This document shows positions 1 to 5,001 of a stretch of DNA of 5,890 nt, piece by piece (the stretch's first letter is position 1; the number at the start of each line of letters is the position of its first letter). Position numbers and translations under genes: made by a program. The notes beneath the pieces were generated by a model. The model was not told the origin of the DNA. It made no database searches and saw nothing but the letters and a program-made list of their open reading frames with translations. Source of the DNA: Candidatus Methylomirabilota bacterium (GTDB taxonomy: Bacteria > Methylomirabilota > Methylomirabilia > Methylomirabilales > Methylomirabilaceae); contig JACQEV010000053.1 of the NCBI GenBank assembly GCA_016200385.1, positions 1 to 5,890 of the forward strand, given 5' to 3'.

Positions 1-52
1 AACGCCTGTCGAGCCCTTTCAAGGAGACGTTCCCATCACAGCGCGATCTAGG

Positions 53-72
53 GAGCTAGCATAGCCGTTTTT
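53..72 (+). terminator. weak terminator-like hairpin with T-run
   Basis: A short stem GCTA (55-58) pairs with TAGC (62-65) over a GCA loop. It can be extended by G53-C66 across a bulged A54, and TTTTT follows at 68-72. The stem is too short to be a strong intrinsic terminator. It could mark the end of a transcript entering from the left, just before the promoter candidate at 182-210. Low confidence. Confidence 0.2.
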
Positions 73-181
73 CGTGTCGGACGCTACCGCTTTCCAGCCT
101 CATAAATGGGACCCACTGGCTCGTCAGCGTCCGCGTGTCCTGAGGGCAGCCCTCTGGGTACCCGGAGAATGGAGAAAATGC

Positions 182-210
182 TTGGCAGTGACCGAGCCGA
201 ACAGTATGAT
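182..210 (+). promoter_or_regulatory. sigma70-type promoter candidate for the operon
   Basis: TTGGCA at 182-187 (5 of 6 matches to the -35 consensus) and TATGAT at 205-210 (5 of 6 matches to the -10 consensus) are separated by exactly 17 bases, the optimal spacing. The predicted transcription start lies near 216-218. This is the best promoter seen upstream of the gene cluster in an otherwise GC-rich background. All downstream genes are on the same strand with short gaps, so it may serve the whole cluster. It is a sequence match only; use in vivo is inferred. Confidence 0.5.
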
Positions 211-446
211 ATTCGCGCGCAAGACACGCCATCAAAGGCGATGGTCCGGAAAGGCGCAGTGAAGGTGGTGCCCATTCGCCCTGCGAGATAAGCTTGGCCT
301 CAGACCCTGTTCCCTACGTTGCGGTCGGAGTCAGCGATCTTCGAGTCTGGGCGCCTGTCATTCCTGCGAGAGGTGAAGCGAGACGATTGGGGCCTGAGGT
401 ACTTGCGCGACGCGGCGGACTTGGATGCAGAAGGGGCAAAGGATTG

Positions 447-1265
447 ATGGGATCTGGCACTAAGAAGATCGTGCGGGTCCTGGGATGTAATCCCGGGATC
501 TCCACGGGGCCGGGGACGAATACGTATCTTCTTCTCGGAGATGCCCCGCTCCTTATCGACACCGGCGCCGGCGTACCGGCCTACGAGGCAGCTTTACGGG
601 CGAGCCTGTCGGAGCAGAGCGTGAAGGGCCTGCAGGCTGTGCTGGTCACCCATGACCACATCGACCATGTGGGCGGGGTGGAACAGATTGAGCGAATCTT
701 TCCCAAGGCCAGGGTCTGGAAGATGACACACCCCGCCTCAGAGTCGCTCGGTGGATTCGAAGCGCTCCAGGATTGGGACAAGATCATGGTCAATGGCTAC
801 GCGCTTCAGGCCATCTTTACCCCTGGCCACGCCATCGATCACCTGTGCTTCTACCTTGAGGGCGAGCGGGTCCTCTTCTCAGGGGATCTCATCCTGGGCA
901 CGGGGACCACTGTCATTCCAGTGGACGGCGGCGACATGACAGCCTACCTGGCCTCGTTACGACGGCTGCTCGAGTGGGACATCCGCGCGATCTATCCCGG
1001 TCATGGGCCGGTTATCGACCGCCCTCGGGAATACATCCTGCAGTATCTCCGTCATCGCGAGATGCGAGAAGAGCAGATTCTGGCGCTTCTGAAAGATGGT
1101 GTTCGCGATGTTCCAACCCTGGTCAAGCGGATCTATGCCGAGGTGCCGCAGGCTGATCATGGCCTGGCCCAGCAAACGGTCCTCTCGCATCTGATCAAGT
1201 TGGAGCGGGAGGGGATCGTGAAAAAAGAGGAGGAGGTGGGTATCAGCCTCTTCGGCTTGCGGTGA
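447..1265 (+). CDS. MBL-fold metallohydrolase, LACTB2-like with C-terminal winged helix
   Basis: This is a 272-residue metallo-beta-lactamase-fold hydrolase, probably cytoplasmic. Metal ligands are visible in the usual order: the HxHxDH motif as H69, H71, D73, H74 (THDHIDHVGG); H128 in TPGH; D147 in FSGD; H186 in YPGHG. Residues from about 200 to 262 form a helical and winged-helix-like tail, typical of the LACTB2 subgroup. Members include hydrolases of unknown substrate and the human mitochondrial RNA endonuclease LACTB2, so the substrate cannot be named. I chose ATG 447 because homology begins there (IVRVLGCNPGISTGPGTNTY) and AAGGGG or AAAGG lies just upstream. A TTG at 294 would add 51 residues of low-complexity, non-homologous sequence. 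The stop codon overlaps a GTG of the next gene, indicating translational coupling. Its role in a methionine-type cluster is unknown. Confidence 0.9.
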   Translation: MGSGTKKIVRVLGCNPGISTGPGTNTYLLLGDAPLLIDTGAGVPAYEAALRASLSEQSVKGLQAVLVTHDHIDHVGGVEQIERIFPKARVWKMTHPASESLGGFEALQDWDKIMVNGYALQAIFTPGHAIDHLCFYLEGERVLFSGDLILGTGTTVIPVDGGDMTAYLASLRRLLEWDIRAIYPGHGPVIDRPREYILQYLRHREMREEQILALLKDGVRDVPTLVKRIYAEVPQADHGLAQQTVLSHLIKLEREGIVKKEEEVGISLFGLR

Positions 1266-1270
1266 GTTGC

Positions 1271-2080
1271 ATGGCTGTTCTTTCCGTCCTTGAGCGCCTC
1301 TCTCGCGAGGTGTTGATCCTGGATGGGGGTATGGGGATGGCCCTTCAGGCCAGAGGGCTTCCGGCAGGCTACCCGCCGGATCTCTGGTCGGTCGAGCGAC
1401 CGCAGGAAGTGCGCCGACTCCACGAAGCGTACGTCGAGGCCGGCGCCGACATCATCTTCACAAACACCTTTGGCGCGAGCCGGCTACGTCTTGAACCGCA
1501 TGGGTGGGGCGGTCGGGTGCTCGAGTTGAACCGCGCAGCAGTCGGCCTTGCAAGGGCGGCCGCACAGGGTGCGGCTCTCGTGGCTGGTGATATCGGACCG
1601 TGCGGGGCGGTGGCCACGACATTCCGCCAGCTCGCTCGGTCGGAGGCCAGGTCGATCTTTGCCGAGCAGGTCGAAGCCCTGGCACTCGCCGGGGTCGATC
1701 TTCTTGCCGTCGAGACGATCTCCGACCTGGAGGAGATGGAGGTGGCTGTCTCCGCAGCGAGGGCGGTGGTCCGCGACCTACCGATTTTCGCCTCGCTGAC
1801 CTTCACGAGGGATGGCAAGCTGCGAAGCGGGGAGGGGGCGGCAGGGGCAGCCCGAGCGCTAGAGACAATGGGGGTGGATGTCGCCGGCGCCAATTGCTCC
1901 TTCGGCTTTGCGTCGCTTCTGCCGATCTGCGAGGAGATGGCTAAGGCGACGAAGCTGCCACTGGCGATAAAGCCGAGCGCAGGTGTTCCGCCAGCATCGC
2001 CGCCCTCGGAAAATGAGGTAACGGAGTATGCACGGCGATTCGTGGAAGCAGGTGCGAACTGCGTGGGCGGCTGCTGTTGA
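1271..2080 (+). CDS. homocysteine S-methyltransferase domain protein, ending early at an in-frame UGA
   Basis: This protein matches the S-methyl_trans family (MetH N-terminal domain, BHMT, MmuM), zinc enzymes that activate homocysteine for methylation to methionine. Visible motifs, numbered from GTG 1262, are ILDGGMGM (19-26), FTNTFGASR (66-74), GDIGPCG (109-115), the first zinc Cys in GANCSFG (C212), KPSAG (237-241) and the zinc pair GGCC (C271, C272). The frame ends with TGA directly after the second Cys of the pair. Family members continue with a G-T/S-T-P-x-H-I-type segment and about 20-40 more residues, and the following bases encode just that (see 2078-2176). No folate, cobalamin or activation domain is attached, unlike full MetH. 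ATG 1271 has GGTGA five bases upstream; GTG 1262, overlapping the previous stop, is the alternative start. The methyl donor is unknown: S-methylmethionine, betaine, a methylated corrinoid protein and methylfolate are all possible. Confidence 0.85.
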   Translation: MAVLSVLERLSREVLILDGGMGMALQARGLPAGYPPDLWSVERPQEVRRLHEAYVEAGADIIFTNTFGASRLRLEPHGWGGRVLELNRAAVGLARAAAQGAALVAGDIGPCGAVATTFRQLARSEARSIFAEQVEALALAGVDLLAVETISDLEEMEVAVSAARAVVRDLPIFASLTFTRDGKLRSGEGAAGAARALETMGVDVAGANCSFGFASLLPICEEMAKATKLPLAIKPSAGVPPASPPSENEVTEYARRFVEAGANCVGGCC

Positions 2081-2176
2081 GTCGGTCCCTTGATGCTTCG
2101 GCGCATTGCCCTGGCGGTCAAGGGGATCCCGCCAGTCCGGCGCTCCCCGGTCGCCTCTTCTATTCCACACGCATGA
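2078..2176 (+). other. in-frame C-terminal continuation of the homocysteine methyltransferase beyond UGA
   Basis: Reading on in the same frame past TGA 2078-2080 gives 31 residues, starting VGPLMLRRIALAVKG, to a second TGA at 2174-2176. Family members have, after Cys-Cys, a Gly, two small residues, Pro, three residues including H-I, and then R-x-I-A. Here the stop sits at the Gly position, Pro is at the right offset, and the L-R-R-I-A-L-A-V helix follows without any gap. This is what a GGA-to-TGA change would leave, so the segment is very probably ancestral coding sequence. Reading through would give a normal-length protein of about 300 residues and a 30-base gap to the next gene. Whether it is still translated cannot be told: it may be a nonsense mutation, a sequencing error or UGA recoding. 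Confidence 0.65.
2087..2124 (+). other. stem-loop starting six bases after the in-frame UGA
   Basis: CCCTTGA (2087-2093) pairs perfectly with TCAAGGG (2118-2124). The 24-base interior can form a smaller ATGC/GCAT hairpin (2093-2096 with 2103-2106, sharing A2093 with the outer stem) or a C-UUCG-G tetraloop (2096-2101). No T-run follows, so it is not a typical intrinsic terminator. Its position just after UGA invites comparison with a bacterial SECIS element, but the conserved apical-loop features are not clear. It may simply be chance in coding sequence. Confidence 0.3.
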
Positions 2177-2196
2177 TCGTTCTTCTCAACAATCTC

Positions 2197-2201
2197 GGAG
2201 G
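2197..2201 (+). promoter_or_regulatory. strong Shine-Dalgarno site fixing the start at 2207
   Basis: GGAGG lies five bases upstream of ATG 2207, within GGAGGGACAC. This gives the MetE N-terminal-like gene its own strong ribosome binding site after the 126-base gap that follows the early UGA. Confidence 0.75.
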
Positions 2202-2206
2202 GACAC

Positions 2207-3193
2207 ATGGAATTGTTGGTCGCGAATCATAGCAGCTACCCGCGAATAGGGGATGGGGCAGGGCAGCAGCGGCTGCGCCGCGCCTATCCGCAACACGAGC
2301 GGGGGGAGATCACCGCTCGGGAGTTTGAAGCGATCCAGGCGTCGGTGATCCAGGAGATCGTTCAGGAGCAGGCCGGGGCTGGACTCGACGTGGTGACCGA
2401 TGGGCAGATCCGCTGGTACGATCCGATCTCTCATTTCGCCGGTCGGCTCGCAGGGGTGAAGATCAACGGCCTGCTCCGTTTCTTCGACACGAACTTCTAC
2501 ATCCGCCAGCCGGTGGTGGTCGATCGAGTCACATGGAAGGGGCCGATCCTGGTCGAGGAGTACCGGTCTGCCCAGGCTGTCTCGCCCAAGCCGGTCAAGG
2601 TGACCCTCACCGGGCCGTACACGCTGGGCCGGTTCTCGATCATCGAGGGCCCGCGCTACCACGATCTGCCGGAGCTGGTCGCCGATTACACGGAGGCCAT
2701 CATGAAAGAGGTGGAGGCCCTGGCGGGCGCCGGAGCAACCGTGATTCAGATCGACGAGCCGTCGATGCTCCACCATCCGGGGGAGGCAGGACTCGTGAAG
2801 GTGGCGCTGACCAGGATCGGAAGCCGCAAGGGTTCGGCTCGACTGCTGCTGGCCACCTACTTCGGCGATGCGGCGCCCCTCTATGAGGTCCTGCAGGGAT
2901 TTCCGGTCGATACACTGGGATTCGATTTCACGTACAGCCACGGGCTCAGCGATCAGATCGCGCGGCTAGGCTCCGAGAAGGCGATTGCCTTTGGGCTGAT
3001 CGACGGCCGCAACACGAGGATGGAGCGGACAGAGGAGGTGTTGCCCAGACTTGGCAAAGCGCTGCCAAAGGTCAAGGGCTCCCCTTCATATCTGACCTCC
3101 TCCTGCGGCCTGGAGTACCTGCCAAGGGACAAGGCCTTTCTTAAGCTGAAGCAGATGGCGGCTGTCAGAGCCGAATTCGTGGGGAGGGGATAG
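2207..3193 (+). CDS. stand-alone MetE N-terminal-barrel-like protein (methionine synthase II superfamily)
   Basis: This 328-residue protein aligns along its length with the N-terminal barrel of cobalamin-independent methionine synthase MetE. Visible landmarks are SSYPRIG (9-15, compare GFPRIG), GEIT (33-36), GLDVVTDGQIRWYD (59-72), LTGPYTL (134-140), IQIDEPSM (180-187), TYFGD (217-221), FPVDTLGFD (232-240), GLIDGRN (263-269) and SCGLEYLPRD (299-308). In MetE this barrel helps hold the folate tail and is not the zinc barrel. In line with that, the HxC zinc motif is absent (ATY at 216-218), although C300 and D240 sit where the other ligands would be, and the Glu of the homocysteine site is Gln (Q67). 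The stop is followed after one base by the next gene, the MetE C-terminal counterpart, so the two barrels are probably made together and may act as a complex. Independent methyltransferase activity is an alternative. A MetE-type N domain is usually about 50-70 residues longer. Confidence 0.83.
   Translation: MELLVANHSSYPRIGDGAGQQRLRRAYPQHERGEITAREFEAIQASVIQEIVQEQAGAGLDVVTDGQIRWYDPISHFAGRLAGVKINGLLRFFDTNFYIRQPVVVDRVTWKGPILVEEYRSAQAVSPKPVKVTLTGPYTLGRFSIIEGPRYHDLPELVADYTEAIMKEVEALAGAGATVIQIDEPSMLHHPGEAGLVKVALTRIGSRKGSARLLLATYFGDAAPLYEVLQGFPVDTLGFDFTYSHGLSDQIARLGSEKAIAFGLIDGRNTRMERTEEVLPRLGKALPKVKGSPSYLTSSCGLEYLPRDKAFLKLKQMAAVRAEFVGRG
3183..3187 (+). promoter_or_regulatory. Shine-Dalgarno site inside the end of the preceding gene
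   Basis: GGAGG, seven bases before ATG 3195, lies within the last codons of the preceding gene, and only one base separates that gene's TAG from ATG 3195. This indicates coupled translation of the two MetE-like halves. Confidence 0.7.
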
Positions 3194-3194
3194 G

Positions 3195-4202
3195 ATGAGC
3201 CGAGCGAAGCTGAAGAGCCTGGGGATCGATCTGCCGATCTTTCCCACCAGCACCGTCGGGAGCTTCCCGAAACCGGACTATCTGGTGGAGGCGCGGGCGA
3301 AGTTCGCCAAGCGGAAGATCGAGCGGAAGGAGCTGGAAGACCTCGAGCGACAGGCCACCGCCTTCTGGATCAGGACCCAGGAGGAGATCGGGTTGGACGT
3401 GCTGGTGGATGGCGAAATGTATCGTGGTGATATGGTGGCGTATTTCTCCGAGCTCATGCCGGGCTTCGAGCAGAGCGGCCTCGTCCGCTCCTATGGCAAT
3501 CGTTATTATCACAAGCCGATCATCGTGGGGGATGTGCGGTGGCCTGGTCCGATGACGGTGGGCTGGTGGCGCTATGCCCAGGGTCTCACGAAGCGGCCGG
3601 TGAAGGGGATGCTGACCGGTCCGTACACGGTCATGGATTGGTCCTTCAACGAGCACTATCCGGACCGGCGCTCGGCCTGTCTGGCACTGGCCGGCGAGAT
3701 CCGGCGTGAGGTCGAAGCGTTGGCGGAGGCGGGTGCCAAGATCATCCAGATCGACGAACCCGCCCTTTCGGTGCGTCCGGAAGAGCTGCCTTTCGCCATC
3801 GAGGCCATGCATATCGTCACCGACGGCCTGCCGGCTTACTTCATCATCCATGCCTGCTATGGCGCTTTTGATAAGATTTACTCCCAGATGCTGAAGCTGC
3901 CGGTGGACAACCTCGACCTGGCGATCTCCCACAGCACGCTGAACCTGATGGAGATGTTCCGGCGAGACCCGTTCACCAAGGACCTGTCCGTTGGGGTTCT
4001 GGACGTTCACTCGCATGAGGTGGAGACGCCAGACACGGTCAGGGCCAGGGTCGAGAAGGCGCAGCAGCTCCTGCCGAAGGAGTTGCTCTGGATCGACCCC
4101 GACTGCGGCCTGAAGACCAGGACGATTGACGAGGCGAAAGGAAAGCTGATCAATATGATAGATGCGGTGAGGCGCTTGCGGGCAGAAGCCCGCATCAACT
4201 AG
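3195..4202 (+). CDS. stand-alone MetE C-terminal-barrel-like methionine synthase with altered zinc site
   Basis: This 335-residue protein matches the catalytic C-terminal barrel of MetE, which transfers a methyl group to zinc-bound homocysteine. Compared with E. coli MetE, it keeps the homocysteine site (VGS 21-23, E74 in VDGE, D187 in IQIDEPAL), the active-site His (H272 in DVHS), and zinc ligands H219 and C221 (IIHACYG) and C304 (PDCGLKTR). Spacings from C221 to H272 (51) and C304 (83) equal those in MetE. The fourth ligand, Glu665 of E. coli, falls on A243 in an ungapped alignment (LDLAISHS), with S245 and H246 nearby. The folate site is partly kept (R103, W149), but Cys516 becomes Y104 and Glu605 becomes V193. 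It could be a methionine synthase using methylfolate with its partner gene, a folate-independent core enzyme using a methylated corrinoid, or a related methyltransferase for another thiol. It lies one base after the N-like gene and 13 before the reductase. Confidence 0.85.
   Translation: MSRAKLKSLGIDLPIFPTSTVGSFPKPDYLVEARAKFAKRKIERKELEDLERQATAFWIRTQEEIGLDVLVDGEMYRGDMVAYFSELMPGFEQSGLVRSYGNRYYHKPIIVGDVRWPGPMTVGWWRYAQGLTKRPVKGMLTGPYTVMDWSFNEHYPDRRSACLALAGEIRREVEALAEAGAKIIQIDEPALSVRPEELPFAIEAMHIVTDGLPAYFIIHACYGAFDKIYSQMLKLPVDNLDLAISHSTLNLMEMFRRDPFTKDLSVGVLDVHSHEVETPDTVRARVEKAQQLLPKELLWIDPDCGLKTRTIDEAKGKLINMIDAVRRLRAEARIN
4177..4194 (+). other. perfect 7-bp hairpin in the last codons of the MetE C-like gene
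   Basis: TGCGGGC (4177-4183) pairs with GCCCGCA (4188-4194) across a four-base AGAA loop. It ends five bases before the TAG stop at 4200-4202, immediately ahead of the AAGGA ribosome site (4207-4211) of the reductase gene. There is no T-run, so termination is unlikely. It could stabilise a processed 3' end, tune expression of the downstream genes, or be a coding coincidence. Confidence 0.4.
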
Positions 4203-4215
4203 CTAGAAGGAACGG

Positions 4216-4950
4216 ATGGAGCTACTCGGCCGGATAGCATTGGTGACAGGCGCGGCCAGGCGCGTCGGCCAGGCCATCGCCATGGCGATGGCCGGCCGTG
4301 GCATGGATATCGTTGTCCACTATAGAAGGAGTGCGCCCGAGGCCAGGGCCACAGCCAAGGCGGTAGAGCGCCTTGGCCGGCGGGCTGTGGTCGTCCAAGC
4401 CGACCTCGCGCAGCAGGAGGAGGTGGAGGCGCTGGCCGACCGGGCGACCCAGGCGTTCGGGAAGATCGATGTCCTGGTGAATAGTGCCGCCCTCTTCTAC
4501 AGGACGCCGCTGGAGAAGACCACCGCGCAGGATTGGGAGCAGTTCCTCCGAGTGAACCTCACGGGGCCGTTCCTGCTGGCTAGGCGGGTCGGGCTTGAGA
4601 TGCGTCGCCGCAGAGAGGGGAAGATCATCAACGTGGCCGATGTCGCCGGGATCGCGCCGTGGGCTGACTTCCTTCCCTATTCTGTCTCCAAGGGCGCGCT
4701 GATCACGCTGACCAAAGGGCTGGCCAAGGCACTGGCGCCGGAGGTGCAAGTGAACGCCGTAGCGCCAGGATCGGTGTTGCTGCCGGAAGAGTATGGCGAT
4801 AAGGAGCGAGAAGCGATCGTGAGAGCCACGCCCCTCAAACGGATCGGCAACCCGGCCGATGTCGCGAATACAGTCCTCTTCCTTCTGGAAGGCTCGGACT
4901 TCATTACCGGTCAGGTGGTGGTTGTGGATGGGGGTCGGTCGATCACGTAA
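4216..4950 (+). CDS. pteridine-reductase-type short-chain dehydrogenase (PTR1/FolM-like)
   Basis: This 244-residue Rossmann-fold NAD(P)H oxidoreductase is probably cytoplasmic. The nucleotide loop reads TGAARRVG (11-18), the TGxxxRxG form typical of pteridine reductases, where ordinary short-chain dehydrogenases have TGxxxGxG; HYRRS (36-40) fits NADPH preference. NSAALF (89-94) replaces NNAG, and N114 is the structural Asn. The catalytic set is D142, Y155 and K159: Asp stands where most relatives have Ser, 13 residues before Tyr, as in Leishmania PTR1 (Asp181, Tyr194, Lys198). PGSV (184-187) and VDGG (237-240) complete the fold. Likely substrates are dihydropterin or dihydrofolate, hence a supply of reduced pterin or folate, which fits the methionine-synthase neighbours. 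A 3-oxoacyl reductase-like role is less likely given the Asp. AAGGA lies four bases upstream of ATG 4216. The specific substrate is inferred. Confidence 0.88.
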   Translation: MELLGRIALVTGAARRVGQAIAMAMAGRGMDIVVHYRRSAPEARATAKAVERLGRRAVVVQADLAQQEEVEALADRATQAFGKIDVLVNSAALFYRTPLEKTTAQDWEQFLRVNLTGPFLLARRVGLEMRRRREGKIINVADVAGIAPWADFLPYSVSKGALITLTKGLAKALAPEVQVNAVAPGSVLLPEEYGDKEREAIVRATPLKRIGNPADVANTVLFLLEGSDFITGQVVVVDGGRSIT

Positions 4951-4951
4951 G

Positions 4952-4988
4952 CCCCTCGCCCCAGCCCTCTCCGCCGCTGGGGAGAGGG
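4952..4988 (+). repeat. REP-like GC-rich palindromic intergenic element
   Basis: The 51-base gap between the reductase and the B12-binding gene is nearly filled by a C-rich run followed by a perfect 8-bp inverted repeat, CCCTCTCC (4965-4972) and GGAGAGGG (4981-4988), with an 8-base loop. The pattern of a CCCTCxCCCC arm, then CCCTCTCC, loop and GGAGAGGG, looks like dispersed intergenic palindromes that are common in many GC-rich bacterial genomes. It lacks a T-run, so it is not a typical terminator. It sits between the TAA and the AAGGA ribosome site and leaves that site unpaired. Membership in a repeat family is from recall and cannot be tested in one window. Confidence 0.5.
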
Positions 4989-4992
4989 GAGC

Positions 4993-4997
4993 AAGGA
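4993..4997 (+). promoter_or_regulatory. Shine-Dalgarno site deciding the start at 5002
   Basis: AAGGA lies four bases before ATG 5002. The same frame has a stop (the TAA of the reductase, 4948-4950) and no ATG, GTG or TTG between it and 5002. The cobalamin-binding protein therefore cannot start earlier, which excludes a hidden signal peptide. Confidence 0.7.
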
Positions 4998-5001
4998 TGA
5001 G

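Larger units (their letters stand above)
1..446. other. 5' non-coding region and leader, no convincing gene
   Basis: This stretch of nearly 450 bases upstream of the first gene holds no reading frame that I can support. Short open frames exist on the plus strand at 74-262 and 106-291, and a TTG-started extension of the first gene begins at 294, but none resembles a known family and all overlap one another. The recognisable contents are a promoter-like pair at 182-210 and a weak hairpin plus T-run near 53-72. I looked for the conserved cores of cobalamin, SAM and THF riboswitches and for tRNA T-loops and did not find them. The part after about 217 would be a leader of roughly 230 bases if the promoter is used. 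Confidence 0.6.

Noticed and set aside
74..291. Short plus-strand open frames (74-262, 106-291) as small genes
   Set aside because: No recognisable sequence and mutual overlap. The promoter candidate at 182-210 lies inside both, so a transcript from it would not carry either whole.
294..446. TTG-started 51-residue N-terminal extension of the MBL protein
   Set aside because: The added residues show no MBL homology, no signal peptide and only a weak ribosome site, whereas ATG 447 coincides with the start of family homology.
217..446. Cobalamin, SAM or THF riboswitch in the leader
   Set aside because: A GGTGCC-like string occurs near 268, but the other conserved cobalamin elements (GCCACTG-type B12 box and core) are absent, and SAM and THF consensus cores are not visible.
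2078..2080. UGA read as Gly or Trp through an altered genetic code
   Set aside because: UGA ends the MBL gene at its natural family length, and the other genes use TAG or TAA normally; GC-rich composition also does not fit UGA-recoding lineages.
1369..2208. Long open frame on the minus strand opposite the homocysteine methyltransferase
   Set aside because: Its predicted protein is Ser/Ala/Arg-rich with no recognisable motif, and the plus strand encodes clear conserved motifs. It is a by-product of high GC content.
2186..2941. Minus-strand open frame opposite the MetE N-like gene
   Set aside because: No family resemblance; it is explained by codon composition of the plus-strand gene.
3165..4016. 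Long open frame on the minus strand opposite the MetE C-like gene
   Set aside because: It is rich in His, Arg, Gln and Leu without domain motifs, and lies fully opposite well-conserved coding sequence.
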